A stretch of 64,000 bases of DNA from Coprinus comatus (Eukaryota > Basidiomycota > Agaricomycetes > Agaricales > Agaricaceae), in NCBI GenBank assembly GCA_034638255.1, contig JAWPGT010000046.1:124001-188000 (forward strand), written 5' to 3'. How positions within the stretch are numbered: the first letter of the stretch is position 1; each line of letters begins with the position of its first letter. Shown here piece by piece: positions 12,303 to 24,750 of this stretch. The notes beneath the pieces are model-generated. The model did no database searches. It saw only the letters and a program-made list of their open reading frames with translations, and was not told where the DNA came from. A program made the position numbers and the translations under genes.

Positions 12303-14052
12303 ATGTCAGCTCTCGTCAATGAAGTACCACTAGAACTATGGGATCTTATTGCAAGTTATATTCCCGTGTCCAAAAGAGGACGACTGTTATCTGTCAGTCG
12401 TTATTTCTTCAATATTATTCTGCATGAACGTTATGGCGAAATAAAATGGACTGTCCTGGATAAAAAGATGCTTTGGATACTTCAACGTTTACAGTAAAGA
12501 ATTCTCCAGTACTGTCATTATATTGTGATACTTACTTTCTTTACCATTCTAGGGACCCTTTTGTTGCCGAACGCGTTGGAAAATTGCATATACAACCGTG
12601 GTTCATCAATTATCTCGCGTCATGCGAACAAACCAAACAAACGGAGGGGATCCTCAATTCATTTCTCACTTGCATTGGCCCATTCATCAAGAGGGAACAA
12701 ACGGGGCCAGTCATATTGAACCCAGCAGCTAAATCGGCCAAGCCACAGCAGATACTTGCAAAGATGATCAATGCAGTTTCGTTAATGTCCAATATCCACT
12801 CCTACTCTCTCGAATGGCGCGATTTACCACTGAACCCAGGCACACAAACATTTCTTACTGCTGCGAAGAAATTAGCGCGAAGTATACGACATTTAAAGTT
12901 AAATGCGTGTCTTTGCAATTATCAACTTCTTATGGAATATGTTGGTTTCGAACAATTGGAGGAATTGTCTATCCACTTTGATTACAGCGCCCCTCAGGGT
13001 GGTTCGAATTCAACCTATACCCAGAATGATATGGCAATCTTGACGGATATAATTGTACCCTTCATCAACAAACATTCTAACAGTCTTCAACACCTCGCAA
13101 TCTCTTCCGAAGCTAACACTCCACTCACTCCTCTATTCAAACATCTCGTCAAACTTCCTGCTCTACGAAGCCTCGAACTCAACATTTCATTTGATGTCTC
13201 TTCCTTGCCTTTGACTATGCCTCTTATCAACCTCCTTGATATACATTCCAACCCTCTCTTACACGTTAAATTCCATCCACCTACTCAACGCGTATCAAAA
13301 ATTGCTCCTGAAAGAGCGTGGGATAAAGAGACTAACCTGAAGAACCAAGCGTGGTTCAGTATGAACAATGCTCTTCAATCAAGTCCCTCAAACGTTCTTT
13401 CAAATCTTGAAACTCTTCATTTACCAGCTTCTGCACCACTTGAAACTACATTGATGCTACTTCGACGTTCTTCAAGTACTCTGAAACATCTTACATTATC
13501 AGGGAGATACTTCGATCAAGAATCTCTTGACACTATACTTGATATTTTCCTGGGCCGCCCTCTTTATGATTCTTTGATTTCTCTTCGAATTGAGATTATG
13601 AAATTTACGTTGATAGTCCTGGCAAGCATATCCAGAAGGTTTCCGAGATTGGAGAAATTGATTTTAATAACACAAGTTATCCCCCGTTATGTACGTCATC
13701 CTCTTTGTCTTTGTCTTACATATAACCAGTATTAATACTCTTCTTACTTTTGAAGATGGATAATTTGAGCCACAATCATGATCCGTTCATTTCAGTTGTA
13801 GAGAAATTTCTACAACCAGTCCCACAAATAGGAATCAAACTTTCCAATCATGTATTGTTGACATTCGTGGAATGGGGTTTGCAGGATTTTAGTATATATA
13901 CCGAAAGGTATACTCCACACCAAACTCTGAGCTATCCCTGTGCACAGACAGAAAATAAAGTGATGGAAATTGTTAGGCAATATGTTCCCAGTATTAAACG
14001 ATATAAAGGGGAGAGAGTGAAGATGTGGTATGATGTTCGTGAGGAGGACTGA
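12303..14052 (+). CDS. F-box protein with LRR-like C-terminal region
   Basis: Exon 1 encodes an F-box: VPLELWDLIASYIPVSKRG, then LLSVSRYFFN. Exon 2 (from about 12551) is long and contains repeated leucine-spaced segments such as IRHLKLNACL, LEELSIHF, LQHLAISSE, LRSLELNIS, LETLHLPAS and LKHLTLSGRYF, typical of LRR-type substrate-binding regions of fungal F-box proteins. A second intron starts at GTACGT after ...VIPRY, and the last exon begins MDNLSHNHD. Such proteins recruit substrates to SCF ubiquitin ligases; the target is unknown. The first Met in good context (12303) was chosen. Agaricomycete genomes carry many divergent members of this kind, so orthology cannot be assigned. Confidence 0.78.
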
Positions 14053-14689
14053 TGCTTCAAAGTCCTGGTAAGACAGAGTTTTGCATTGAACATTTTTTGT
14101 GTACTACCACTGTACCCTAGCCTACTGACATTACATCACATGACGTAGTAGTAGATATATATTGTCTTCACCCACGTCAATATAACTTAACCTCGTAACA
14201 TCATCATCTCCAGAATCTTATACCTACTAATGCGCCATAGAATTAGATTGTATTCGTATTTTTCGTTCAGTAGCAAACCTGTAAAATTCGATACTAAAAC
14301 CTTTAAACAGACACTGAAACTTAGTTGAACTGTCCTTCAATCCCACCCTCATTGGTTGAAACAAATCCCCCAGAGCAGCTTTAACTTGCACGACCACGAC
14401 CCCTCTGGAAGCCCGGAGGGCAACACTAAATGAGAACATTAATAAAGAACGTGCTTACGAGGGAACGGAGAGTAAACAGCCACGAGATCCGGTCTATTAA
14501 GCAGTAGTACTACTATGAAGGAGAGAACATTGGGGAACAGGTAAGAGATTCGTTAGGGTATAAGATGGAGACCTCCATCTTATATATGGACATGCGCTCA
14601 GTAAGACATTGTTAGTGATGTCAATGGTGTAACATGTTTACACCCTCTCAATCCAATAGATATGTATTATCGATGTTTGACTACTTTCA
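14053..14689. other. Intergenic
   Basis: This is the 3' flank of the F-box gene up to the edge of the questin-oxidase relic. No open frame with family resemblance and no repeat structure was recognised. Confidence 0.45.
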
Positions 14690-15145
14690 TTCCCCTGACG
14701 AGCTTCCTCACAAAGACACTTTACCTGGCCAAGATAAAATCCAAGCCCAAATTCCAAACCTATGGTTTCATTTAGTCCAAGCAAGTATCATTCATCCAGA
14801 TAAACATCTTTCCAAAACTATCAGAGCGTTAACAAATTGGTCTAGCGAAATTTGGGGGTCCTCCTGCGGGAACATTCTCTGGACCTACTGCCAGTAGTAA
14901 CAGAAAGACAGGGATAGGATTGGAAGGGTCAATTAAGACTGACTTGGAAGGAGCTGAGTAATTGGACGTAACACTATTTGTGCGTGTGGCGGATTTGACA
15001 GTTGTGAGGATGAAACGGGTTCCCGGTTGATCAAGGAGAAAATCCTACAGAATTTTTGGATAGGGAGGGTTTTCATAACGATGAACTTCAACAAGAGTTG
15101 AATATTAAGGTAGGAGGATAAAAGGTTGAACGCTCACGATACTAA
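14690..15145 (+). pseudogene. Decayed inverted copy of the questin-oxidase-like gene tail
   Basis: The translation starts ELPHKDTLPGQDKIQAQIPN and continues through WSS, LEGSIKTDLEGAE and the terminal VERSRY plus stop. It matches, with substitutions, the C-terminal roughly 130 residues of the gene at 15630-17539. The copy is broken by a frame change after the Trp-Ser-Ser motif and by several in-frame stops. It lies tail to tail with its parent, about 490 bp away, and lacks everything upstream of the HKDTLPGQ block. It is best read as a partial inverted duplication that has decayed. Confidence 0.85.
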
Positions 15146-15629
15146 CCAAATAGTCTTACACTCAGGATTCGGTACTTCAGTACTACTACTCTGAGGTTTA
15201 TTTTTAACTTTCTGCCAATGGATGTTGTATGTGTATCTGTATATTCGAGAACAAGAACTTAACAGGTCCCAAATGGAGGTTCAAACGTTCAATCCTGAGG
15301 AAAAATGAGCTTGTAACCTTGTACATGAATATATTCCTATATGAACAGTAACAAGTAGTAGATTTAACACCAACTGAGCTTAAATTGAGTTTATGGTTGC
15401 TGGCCAAACTCTACTAACTTTACTACTCGTATATTGAATTTAATCATAGTTAGATATATTGTACATGACATATCCCGTTCCAACACCATCCTCCTAACTA
15501 AGGTTCGATTTCCCAAGTTCCAATTTTTCTTCTTCTGGTGTAGTATATACATAGGAAAAATACAGATACAGTATTCATTCATAAAAAGGAACACTTAACA
15601 ACTTACCCTGAGTACAATGCCTCAACCGC
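15146..15629. other. Intergenic between inverted gene tails
   Basis: This is the spacer between the relic and its parent gene. It is AT-rich with only short open frames. It would form the loop of the imperfect inverted repeat made by the two gene tails. Nothing else is seen. Confidence 0.45.
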
Positions 15630-17539
15630 TTAATACCGCGAACGTTCAACCTTAGCAACATTCACCACATGAACATCATCCTCAAAAAAACCATTCCTAT
15701 CCCAAAATTCTGCAGGTCCTTCTCCCTGATTGACTCTTCCCATCCTCGCAACAGTTAAACCCGCCACACGTACAAACAACGTACCATCCAAATACTCAGC
15801 TCCTTCTAAATCGGTCTTAATAGACCCTTCCAAGCCTGCCCCTATCTTTTTGTTACTACTACTACTGGTGGTAGGTCCAGAGAACGTTCCCGCAGGAACA
15901 GTTCCAAATTTGCTAGACCAATTCGCCAACGCACGAATAGCTTTAGGAAGATGTTCATCAGGATGAACAACCGTAGTTTGGACCAAAGGAAGCCATGGGT
16001 TTGGAATTCGAGCTTCAACTTTATCCTGACCAGGTAAAGTATCTTTATGAGGAGTAGGAAGAACGTTCACTGGTAGAGGATAAGCAGTAGCAGTAGATGA
16101 TGTGAAGAATTCACGAATATCCAACTTGGGTCTTCCTCGTGCAATATACCAAGCCAAACAGACCGTAAAGTATGAGCGTAACAATAAGACTTGGGAATGA
16201 GGAGAGTGTGAAACTCGGGCTGTGAGAGATGGTAAAAAAGCGGTCGAAGTGACGAGATGTACGCTAAAAATCACATGAGATTGTTTAGCTAAAGGCTGAG
16301 CTTGTGCTAGAGGTATAATATGAACGTACAGGAAAAAGTCAGCATTGAAATCACCATCTTGTCCTTTTTTGACTTGTTGTGCCCAAGTCCAACCAGCAAT
16401 ACCATACATGACGGTATTCATCCAAATGATCTCCTCAATTTTCCTATCAACTTCTCCAGGTTTTGAGAGGTCAACTGTCCATTGTGATGCATACTCCAAA
16501 ATGAGGTCAGAATGCTGGGAAATAACACTCTGCAGTATGAATAATTCATCCATATTTTCTGGGGGAGAAAGTCTCGGATCGACCTTTACACGAGCCAAAA
16601 TCGTAAAGGCATGAACATTGTCGTCCTTGTTGCTCTCGTTCACGTTCCGGTAAGAATGTTGCCATATTGGTGAAGATAAGTTGGTCGGGGAGATACCACT
16701 AAGAGGAGCATTCGCCAATAACTTATCAATTATGGCATAAACCGAATTAAAGAAAGTTTCGGGGAGAAGCTTCGAAACATCCGAACGATGAACACAAGTT
16801 TGAGCCAGTCCTAATATTAAATATTATATGTCATTATGCATGGTTTTGTTTCTTTTTGGAACATCAACGAACCTTCAACAATCATTCCAGGAAGACTGAA
16901 CTCAGCACCATAACCGGTATGTATCATCGGATGAACAAGTCCCGAAAAGAATCGACCCAACATTTCGGGTTTACCCTTCCCAATGTTGTACTTCTTTGAG
17001 AAGATGAACGATTCCAGGGTATTATCAATCCCATGTTCTCGTACTTTTCCAGTAAAGAACTTGACATATGCCTGATAAAATCTTCAAAAGTTTGTCAACC
17101 ATGAATGAAGTTATATTGTTACAACTTTTGGCACTGTGATTGAAATATATGCAGTACCTTTCATCTCCAAGGTGCTCATGGAAATTATCTTCAGTGATCG
17201 AAGTAGGTGAGTCAAACGCATGTCTTTGTTCCTTCGCATTAAGTTCATAAGCAGCCCTAATGACAGCCTGGTCGGCACCTAAAGCCCAAATTGCAATGGC
17301 CCTGTGGGAGATATGACTTCCAATACATATTAGTAAAACTATCAACAATACTACGGATGTAGCTCGTACTTGTGAAATCCCTTGTCATTGAAGAAGATAT
17401 GCCATCGCTTATGGTTCTCATTTAATACATCCTTCAATGCTTGTGTAGAGGTAATAGACACTCCAGGCCAATGATAAGGCGAGAGAGTAGAAGGTGAAGC
17501 GGATGGCGTTGGGAATAGGAACTCTGCGTCTGTAGACAT
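15630..17539 (-). CDS. Questin oxidase-like protein (DUF4243 family)
   Basis: This family includes fungal Baeyer-Villiger-type oxidases that open anthraquinone rings in secondary metabolism (questin oxidase, AflY/HypC relatives). Exon 1 carries the N-terminal LSPYHWPGVS and NHKRWHIFFNDKGFHKY, as expected. Middle exons contain HGIDNTLESFIF, GRFFSGLVHPMIHTGYG and EFSLPGMIVEGLAQTC, the conserved His-rich core. The long last exon (to 15630) covers the helical C-terminal half with WTWAQQVKKGQDGDFNADFF and ends KVERSRY. About four introns are present. The start is the Met at 17539, directly before DAEFLFPTPSASPST. No polyketide synthase or other cluster gene lies in the window, so a stand-alone role in primary detoxification or an unlinked pathway is possible. 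Confidence 0.85.
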
Positions 17540-17982
17540 TGTGGGTGTTGTGGGTAGAGAACGAGAAGGTGAGATATTTCACTGTTAGAGAACCCCTTGA
17601 TGTCATGAAGCTTATTTATAGTATGATGGTTATTTATAGAAAATACAATGCACTCATCGCTGACTCAGTACAAAACACAATTCAATTTCTATGGATTCGT
17701 AAAGGGTCGTACTTGATTGGATAATGCATATGAACTACGTAAACAGCTTGAAAGCTTGAACAAAATAAGAAGTCCAAAGGAAGGCAAAAAATGTGGCATA
17801 TAACTACAAAAACCGGATTCATGTCTATCGTCAAAAATAACGAGAAACAAGAAACCAGCCCGAAACAAGGGAGTATTTCAATCCAACACCCATATCGATA
17901 AAAGAGAAAGATGACGCCAGAAAGAGTCTCAATCCCGCCCCATATACCCACATAAACTGTGAAACAATTATTCACATTCAAA
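17540..17982. other. Intergenic, tandem minus-strand genes
   Basis: This 443-bp gap holds the promoter of the questin-oxidase-like gene and the 3' flank of the dsRBD-like gene. No further feature is recognised. Confidence 0.45.
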
Positions 17983-20900
17983 TCACGGTAAGCTAGCTCT
18001 CCTCTCCAACGTAACCTGACTTCTTTCCGCAATCTCAATCTCAATCTCACCTTCAGTTTCAATCTCTTCACCAGATTCTAATTCTACATGATCTTTTTCA
18101 TCTTTCATTTTCTTCAATCCTTCAACTACTGCGTGTTTCGATCGAAGTTCAAGTTGTTCCTTTTCACAGTTAAGTTTTTCTCGTGTATGTTTAGATAAAA
18201 CATTTCCATGTCGATCAATCCTTTTGATTTTTGGAGGTCGTGAAGGTGTTGATGGTGGTGACATTGGTCCAGCTACAACATTAGCGTCAAGATTAGTTAA
18301 ATTCGACCTTGTCCTCGGTGAACATCTACGTTGGTTCGATTGCTGATTATGATGTGGATGTGGATGTGGATATAGGGGAGGAGGGGGATGTTGATGTTGA
18401 TGCGAATGTTGAGGTGGAAGTGATTGCGAATGCGAATGCGAAATAGGATGTCGATGATGATGATTATAATTATCTCGAGTCGTTTGATAATCGTATAATT
18501 CCATTGAGCGTCCATCAGGTGATTGAGGAAGATACATCGGACTGGAAGGATAAACGTAAGGGGAATGGTAAGGGGAATGGTAAGGAGATGGCATGGGTCG
18601 ATGATGATGATATGGTGACAACGAGGCCTGTGGCGGTTGAGGGTAAGGTGGAAGGAAGTGAGGATTATGTGGATGAGGATACATAGGTGGGTGAAGGTAA
18701 GGAGGCGGTTCAGTCATTGGTAGGGGAGGATATGGGTACCCAAGCGGCGATAATTGAGGAGGGTAGTACATGGATGTACCGGGTGGTGAAAGCATGTGTT
18801 GAGGCGGCGGCGGTGGATAGGGAGGGGCCCTATTAGGATTTGGGGGGTAATTCGGCGTTTCGGGAGGACTAACGAAACCTTCATACCTAATCATTTCAAT
18901 CTTTTCTGTCGATACTGGGGTGGGGTCGGTTTTGTAATTCCGATTCGTGGGTTTGTAGTTTCGCTTCTTTCCGCACTGTTTTTGCTCCGATGCTTGCTTC
19001 CCAGAACCCGTTGCACGCCGCATTGAAGGTGTAAGAGGAGGAAGGGAGGTTTTGGATTTTTTCATCCCCGATGCAGGAGGAGTAACGAGAGCAATACTTG
19101 AAACCGGTATTTGTTCCGTTTCAATACACTCATCCTCGTCTACTTCTACATTTTCGTCCTCGTTATTTCCATCCTTTCGGCGTTTCTTGAGTTGTCCAGA
19201 GTCCTCACTGGCAACATCAGTTTCGACGGTCTTCCGCTTTATTGGTCTAGAAACAGTGTTCCCGGCCCGCCCATGAATACTATCCCAATATGAAACATGT
19301 CCAGGTGGCACAGTCGCTCCTTTGAATTGCATAATTTCGATAGCGCCCTGAGATATCGCTTCATAACAAACTGCAAGTTTTGCATCATTCTTTGACCGGT
19401 ATTCCGATGCGACCGACCATCTACGAGTGTTTCGAGTTTCCGGATTTGGCGAAATATCAATTTCCAAGCTTGCGCCGAAAGCTGAAGTGGGATAACAGGT
19501 TTCAATCGTTTTTTTAAAAGAAATAATGAAGAAAAAATGACTGACCATCTAAATCCTCCGTAAATGAGAAGTTTAAACGGTTGCCCATCCGGATTTTACT
19601 ACATTCGGTGTTTAAAGCGAATATGAATTTTTCACTTGCTAGCTTTCTCATTTCCGCCGTGAAATTAGCCTCCATCGAAGCCTTCACGTGTCGGATGTAA
19701 TCACCGAGTCCTTGCGAGAGAGCTAAAAGACAAGCAGCAGACTTAGCATCATTTCGCCTCTGGAAGAGATAATCAACGAAGTAACTCTTCGTCTCTTTCC
19801 CCCTTTCCAAACGTAGAAGGCAACCTAGAACTAGAACCAGCATCAGGAGAAGTTAAAAGTTAAAAGCAATCAATGACGTACGCCCGGTACTTTTGTTCAT
19901 TACCCAATAGAAGTTATAGCGAATCCGCCCGCCTCGTGCGGTTTGCAGTAAGCTATTGATATAGCTAGGGGCATTGATTTCTGTTGCCGTCTTCTCGCCA
20001 AAGGGTTCAGGGAAAGGACGAGGTAATGATTCATAGAAAGCCTGCAAAGTGATAGACCGTGTCTTCCCCTTCTGAGAAGTTCGTTGTTGATCAAAGAGTT
20101 CAGGTTCTCTATCTTCAATAGAAAGTTGAGCGGGTTCCAATTGACCATTTCCGGATCTGATATAATCAATAACTCCTTCGTTTATGGCCTTCTGTGCACA
20201 AGCAGCTTTTGCATCAGCTTCGGAATCATACATTGAATCACAAGAATAGATTCGGAACGAATGTGCGGCAAGCTGAATTCTCAAGGCAGCGCCACAGTCT
20301 GGTAGCAATAATACACGTGTTAGAGAGAGACGAGTATCGATGAGGATAACAGACCACTCACGACCGATCAGCTTGGCATCGTTGTAGTAAATCCATTCGG
20401 ACTTAATTTTACCTGCTCTCCACTCCGCCAGACAACATTCAATCTGTCCAATAGCTGTGCTCTTATCATACTTATTCGCTTCCGGTGAATTTAATGCAAT
20501 ACGTGGGCTCGAATGCTGAAACCTGGCGGCTTTTTCGGATTTCGTCTCAGATTCGTCATGGATGAATTCAGAAGCTCCCATTTGCAAAGCAATAGTCGCC
20601 ACTCTAGCTTTTGCATCAGCTTTTCGTATAAATACTGCTTCGCTCTTGTAGGAGCGTGAGAGTCCATCAGGCCGTGTGATCGTAAGGATGCACTGCTTGT
20701 CTGAAGATGCAAAAAAAATAATTAAACATTGTTCTGTGTGGAAGCGAGACTTTTTTCGGCTCACTCTTTTGTCCGTTCTCTTCAACAAAGTCGTACACGA
20801 GTGGATCAGCAGATCCGAAAAGATGTATACAGTCTTGATGTAATTGACTAATTGCGTTGTTTTGAGACAAAGGGAGAGGTGTTTTCGTATCACCATTGAG

Positions 20901-21236
20901 ACTACGTTCAGAAAGAGGGGTTGGACCTATGCTAGACGGACTCGGAGGTTGATCGACAGTGGATGAGACGCATATAGTGTTCAGAGAGTCCATCGATTGT
21001 GTGTTTTTGACGTGAATAGGAGAGAACCACGATCCATCTTCGAGGTAGTCATTGAGAGGAATTGCTCCGATTTCTCTGAGCTTCCGAGAAACGACTTTAA
21101 AGAGACCCTCTTCGACATCTTCATGTACCGGTGAAGAGATTGCATCTTTCATCTTTGATGGAGTGGAAGGAAGGGAATGGGAAGAAGAAACCCTGACATA
21201 TGCTGGTTCATCGTGGCCGGTGAAAGAACTGGGCAT
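17983..21236 (-). CDS. Protein with four degenerate dsRBD-like repeats and a Pro/Tyr/His-rich tail
   Basis: Five exons encode about 1000 residues. After a Ser-rich N-terminus (MPSSFTGHDEPAYVRV) come four repeats. Each has a helix, an aromatic strand, two strands, and a final helix with the pattern D-A-K-x-x-x-C/A...A-x-x-x-G-x-x-x-x-I: IRKADAKARVATIALQMGAS, DSEADAKAACAQKAINEG, RRNDAKSAACLLALSQGLGD and RSKNDAKLAVCYEAISQGA. That spacing resembles the C-terminal half of a dsRBD, but the basic KKxAK is reduced to DAK, so RNA binding is doubtful. Every repeat is cut by one phase-1 intron at the same place. The tail has a basic, acidic and low-complexity region (KRKTVETD, then Pro-Tyr-His tracts near 18.4-18.9 kb), and a charged helix at the C-terminus. 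Function unknown. Confidence 0.72.
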
Positions 21237-21473
21237 GTTCAGTCATGAACGAAGGGAAGAGATGGTTCCCTGAGTGGGACTGTGATATATGGCGGTTGTG
21301 CTAATTGTTGGCAAGTCAGTTGAGATGGCAAAAGGTTGACATGGTCGCCAGTTATTATTGTCGTCACTAAACTCAAAAACATGTCATCCCCCATCCGGCC
21401 CGGCCACCACCGCCACCTCCACCCTGACACACAATGTCCACACACCAAAAATAACTCAAACTTTAGCTTATCC
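21237..21473. promoter_or_regulatory. Divergent promoter, dsRBD-like gene and SDR copy 2
   Basis: Only 237 bp separate the two divergent start codons, so both promoters must share this DNA. No clear TATA box was identified. Confidence 0.5.
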
Positions 21474-22741
21474 ATGCCAATCGAAACCATCCTAGTCACT
21501 GGTGCTGCAGGCTGTTTAGGTTCTTTAGTAGGTCCCATCGCTTCTAACCCATCCTTCAAATCTGATTCTAGCCCCTATCCCGTCCAGTTGGCCGAAGCCT
21601 TGGCCAGGTCTAACAATGATGATGAAATTCAACTCATATTAACCGATGTGGTGAAACCAATCCAGCCTAGTGGCGTAAAGGTCATTGCTCTCAGTGTAGA
21701 TATGACCGAGTCTAGTCAGACCTCTCGACTATTTGAAACCGAGTTCGGTATTCCAGACGTGATTTACTGCATGCACGGAATAATGTCTCGTGGTTCGGAA
21801 GATAACTTTGAGTTGGGCCTCAAGGTTCCAACACAATAGCATATGAACACTATGAAAGGTCTTATTATTTCTATTCAGGTCAATATTGACTCCGTGGTGT
21901 CCTTGCTCCAAGCCATAAGGCAGTACGGAAGTCAAGCAAAGAAACTAATAAAACTCATCTATACATCTTCTATCGCAGTTTATGGAGGACCTCTGGTAAG
22001 ATAATCAATTTAATATCAAATGGTTCCACACGAATATAAAGCTAACTTCTAATTACCGTACTAAATAGCCTGAAATAGTGACTCCATCCACCATTGCAGT
22101 ACCTCAAAGCGCATATGGAACGGAGAAGCTCGTATGCGAGTCCTTCGTCAATGAGTTTACTCGCCGAGGCTTCTTAGATGGCCGTATCTACCGGCTTCCG
22201 ACGATCGTAGTGCGGCCAGGCGCCCCAACAGGTGCAGCGTCCTCATTTCTTTCAGGTGAGCTTTGTACAACAACTCGTCATTCCTTTAGCTTGATTCTGA
22301 TCTTAAACTCTTCACGAACGCACATCTATAGCCATTATCCGTGAACCATTAAATGATAAACAAGCGATCTGCCCAATTGGAAACTCCATAGATGCAATAG
22401 AATTAAACCTCAAAGTTTGGCTTGCCTCACCAAAAACGACAGTCCGAAACCTTGTTTATGGTAGAACCATCCCAGCAACAAACTTCCTCTCTCATACTCG
22501 TGTTGTTTGTCTTCCCGGTATTACTGTTTCTATACGAGAGATGTTACAGGCGCTGGAGAAAGTTGGAGGTAAAAAGGCGTTAGATCGTGTTGAGTTTAAA
22601 GGTGATGAGACGAATAGGATGATTGTGTCTTCTTGGCCTCCTGGTCTTGATTGTTCGTACGCCATTGGTCTAGGATTTGCTTCCGATGATGGTGGGATTG
22701 ATGGGGTTGTTGCTGAGTTCAATTTAGAGTTGAAGAATTAG
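21474..22741 (+). CDS. NAD-dependent epimerase/SDR, D-erythronate dehydrogenase-like (copy 2)
   Basis: The start MPIETILVTGAAGCLGSLVG gives the full G-x-x-G-x-x-G nucleotide-binding turn. Four exons follow: VIYCMHGIMSRGSEDNFELG, YTSSIAVYGGPL, the catalytic Y-x-x-x-K in SAYGTEK, RLPTIVVRPGAPTGAASSFL, and the C-terminal block CLPGITVSIREMLQALEKVG to ELKN. It is a paralogue of the gene at 8871-10090 and shares three intron positions with it, but lacks the first intron. The predicted reaction, oxidation of a four-carbon sugar acid or epimerisation of a nucleotide sugar, comes from family likeness only. The reading frame is intact across all splice sites. Confidence 0.84.
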
Positions 22742-24627
22742 GACAGGAAATATGCGTATGTAAAAGTACAAATGCAATCTGATTCCATGATATTCCACGA
22801 TGCACACGGGGTACAAGTAGCATACAAAATCTGACATTCAATACCAGTTTTGTCAAGTATGTACAACTAATATACCCCTTGAGAAAACTACTTATGTGGA
22901 AGCCTAAAGGAATGTGCAAGTGATCGGCTCGAGTGGGACCACCTCATCATTATGGATTATATCAAAGGCTCTACCCTTTCTGAGATCTGAAGTATGGTTA
23001 AGCTACTCACTATCGAAGAAAATTCAAGTTGCTTTTATCTTACACCGTTATATTCATCAACTTTGTCGTTTAAAGGCATCTCCTATAACACCACCGGGTC
23101 CGCCAAGCCCTCGGACATGCGAATATGCATCTATTTTTGGACAGGTTCAGTCCGAGAGAGATCCCCTTTGCATCATATGTAGAATTATCTACCTTTTTAA
23201 ACTGACGGTACAAGGTGGCATTGCACTATAACAGAAATTGGGCGAGTTCCTGATAGCCATCCGTTAAGGAAGGAACCATTTGACGATTCCTCTCCACTTG
23301 TTCTTACACACCTGGATCTTAACACTTAGAACATCATCGTATAATCTGGCCATGGGCGGGATTATCCACCTTGGTTCGAGTATATAGCAATGCAGACATA
23401 GGCAGAGCACAAGAAATATGTTGCTGGATTCGGTGATACATTTTGAGATCTTATGATTCCTTTTGGTCACGGGTCTCATTCATCATACTTACAGTCGTTC
23501 ATGGAATATTTATACTTTCTCCCTACTACTAATATATAGGCGCTACGTGAACACGCCAGGTTTGCATTCGAAAACTGTTACAGGGGATGAAAGTGCTATT
23601 GATGCCACAGAAGCCAACTCACTCAACATCATGTTCTCAAGGAGTCCAGGACAACTATTCCGTGAGCGCGCCGGGTCATCAAACGCAAGTAGGACCACTT
23701 CATCATCATAGACTATGTCCGAGTCGAAGGTTCAACGTTCAATTCTTGCTGAAGTCTGGCCAAGTTATTCAATATGAAGGAAGATCCATGTCGTTTTCGC
23801 CTTGCGTCATTACGTCTGTCAGTACCAAGGAGCATGCATATATAAAAAGGCAGAATCTGCCGCTATGAGTGCTCAGAGCACATATGGTGCCCGAGTAGAA
23901 TACAAAATGAATGATAGTTCCGTGTTCTTCTTCCGATATCTTTGCATGTCCATTGTCAACCATCCCTCTGCTTCACAAGGCACGATAGATAGTTACCGGG
24001 TGCCAGGTATTCTCCAATAATTGTGCACTACACTTGCGTTTATTTTTGACCGGCATTTTGATTCCTCAGAACTGCATCATGATGCATGATGCATGACCGA
24101 ACAAACGAGTATTTTTTCATACCATGAATCCTAAATCCAGTTGGTAGACTCCATGGGTCCCACCTGGAACCATCAAGGTATGGGAATATATCAAGTTTGT
24201 AGTATGTTTATACCGAACACATGTGTATGTATCCAATTGTCACCAAATTACTTTCATCATAGGAAAAATTAGCGTTGTACTTCTTTAGCTATGTGTTGCT
24301 TATCTGTGATTGACTCATGAGATTGTATATTTAGTGACCAGAGTAATGGCCATATGTTGCCTCCGACTATTTCTATCAAGTTTTTATCGGCATGGAGCCT
24401 GAGGGAAGTAGGCACTTTAAATAGATCTCTTGGCTAAAAATAGCCTCTTCAATCATATACCCTCACGTACCAAAAAACCTAGTATGGCAAAACCTAGGTC
24501 CAATCACCTCAAATTGTCTCATTGCCATCAATAGTACCTCATGGAGCAGAGAGGCTGCTCACAGGAGAGTTCCTGAACTGACATGGTCACAAGTTGAACG
24601 TCTATTTCTGAACAAATTCATTACTAG
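22742..24627. other. Long intergenic stretch
   Basis: This is 1.9 kb without a recognisable gene. Two segments (near 22.92 kb and 23.69 kb) share a loosely similar 'GGACCACNTCATCATNAT' word, suggesting old diverged duplication. A palindromic CATGATGCATGATGCATGA run lies near 24.08 kb. No domain-bearing open frame was found. Confidence 0.4.
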
Positions 24628-24633
24628 TATAAG
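24628..24633 (+). promoter_or_regulatory. Probable TATA box of the small secreted peptide gene
   Basis: TATAAG lies about 120 bp upstream of the start codon at 24751. A pyrimidine-rich leader and a CACAAAATG start context follow, as often seen before strongly expressed fungal secreted-protein genes. Confidence 0.4.
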
Positions 24634-24750
24634 AGCCCTGTCGTTTGTTAAGGAATCCACAGAACACAAAATACCCTCTATTGTGCTCTAAGTGCTCCGA
24701 GTTTTATTTGACATCCTTCTTGCCAACTCGCACACCCCCACGATCACAAA

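Noticed and set aside
18297..19293. Several open frames on both strands inside 18.3-19.3 kb
   Set aside because: They are shadows of the low-complexity Pro/Tyr/His-coding tail of the dsRBD-like gene; their products are equally low in complexity.
24081..24110. Palindromic CATGATGCATGATGCATGA near 24.08 kb as an operator
   Set aside because: It is a short self-complementary run in a long intergenic region with no adjacent gene to regulate.
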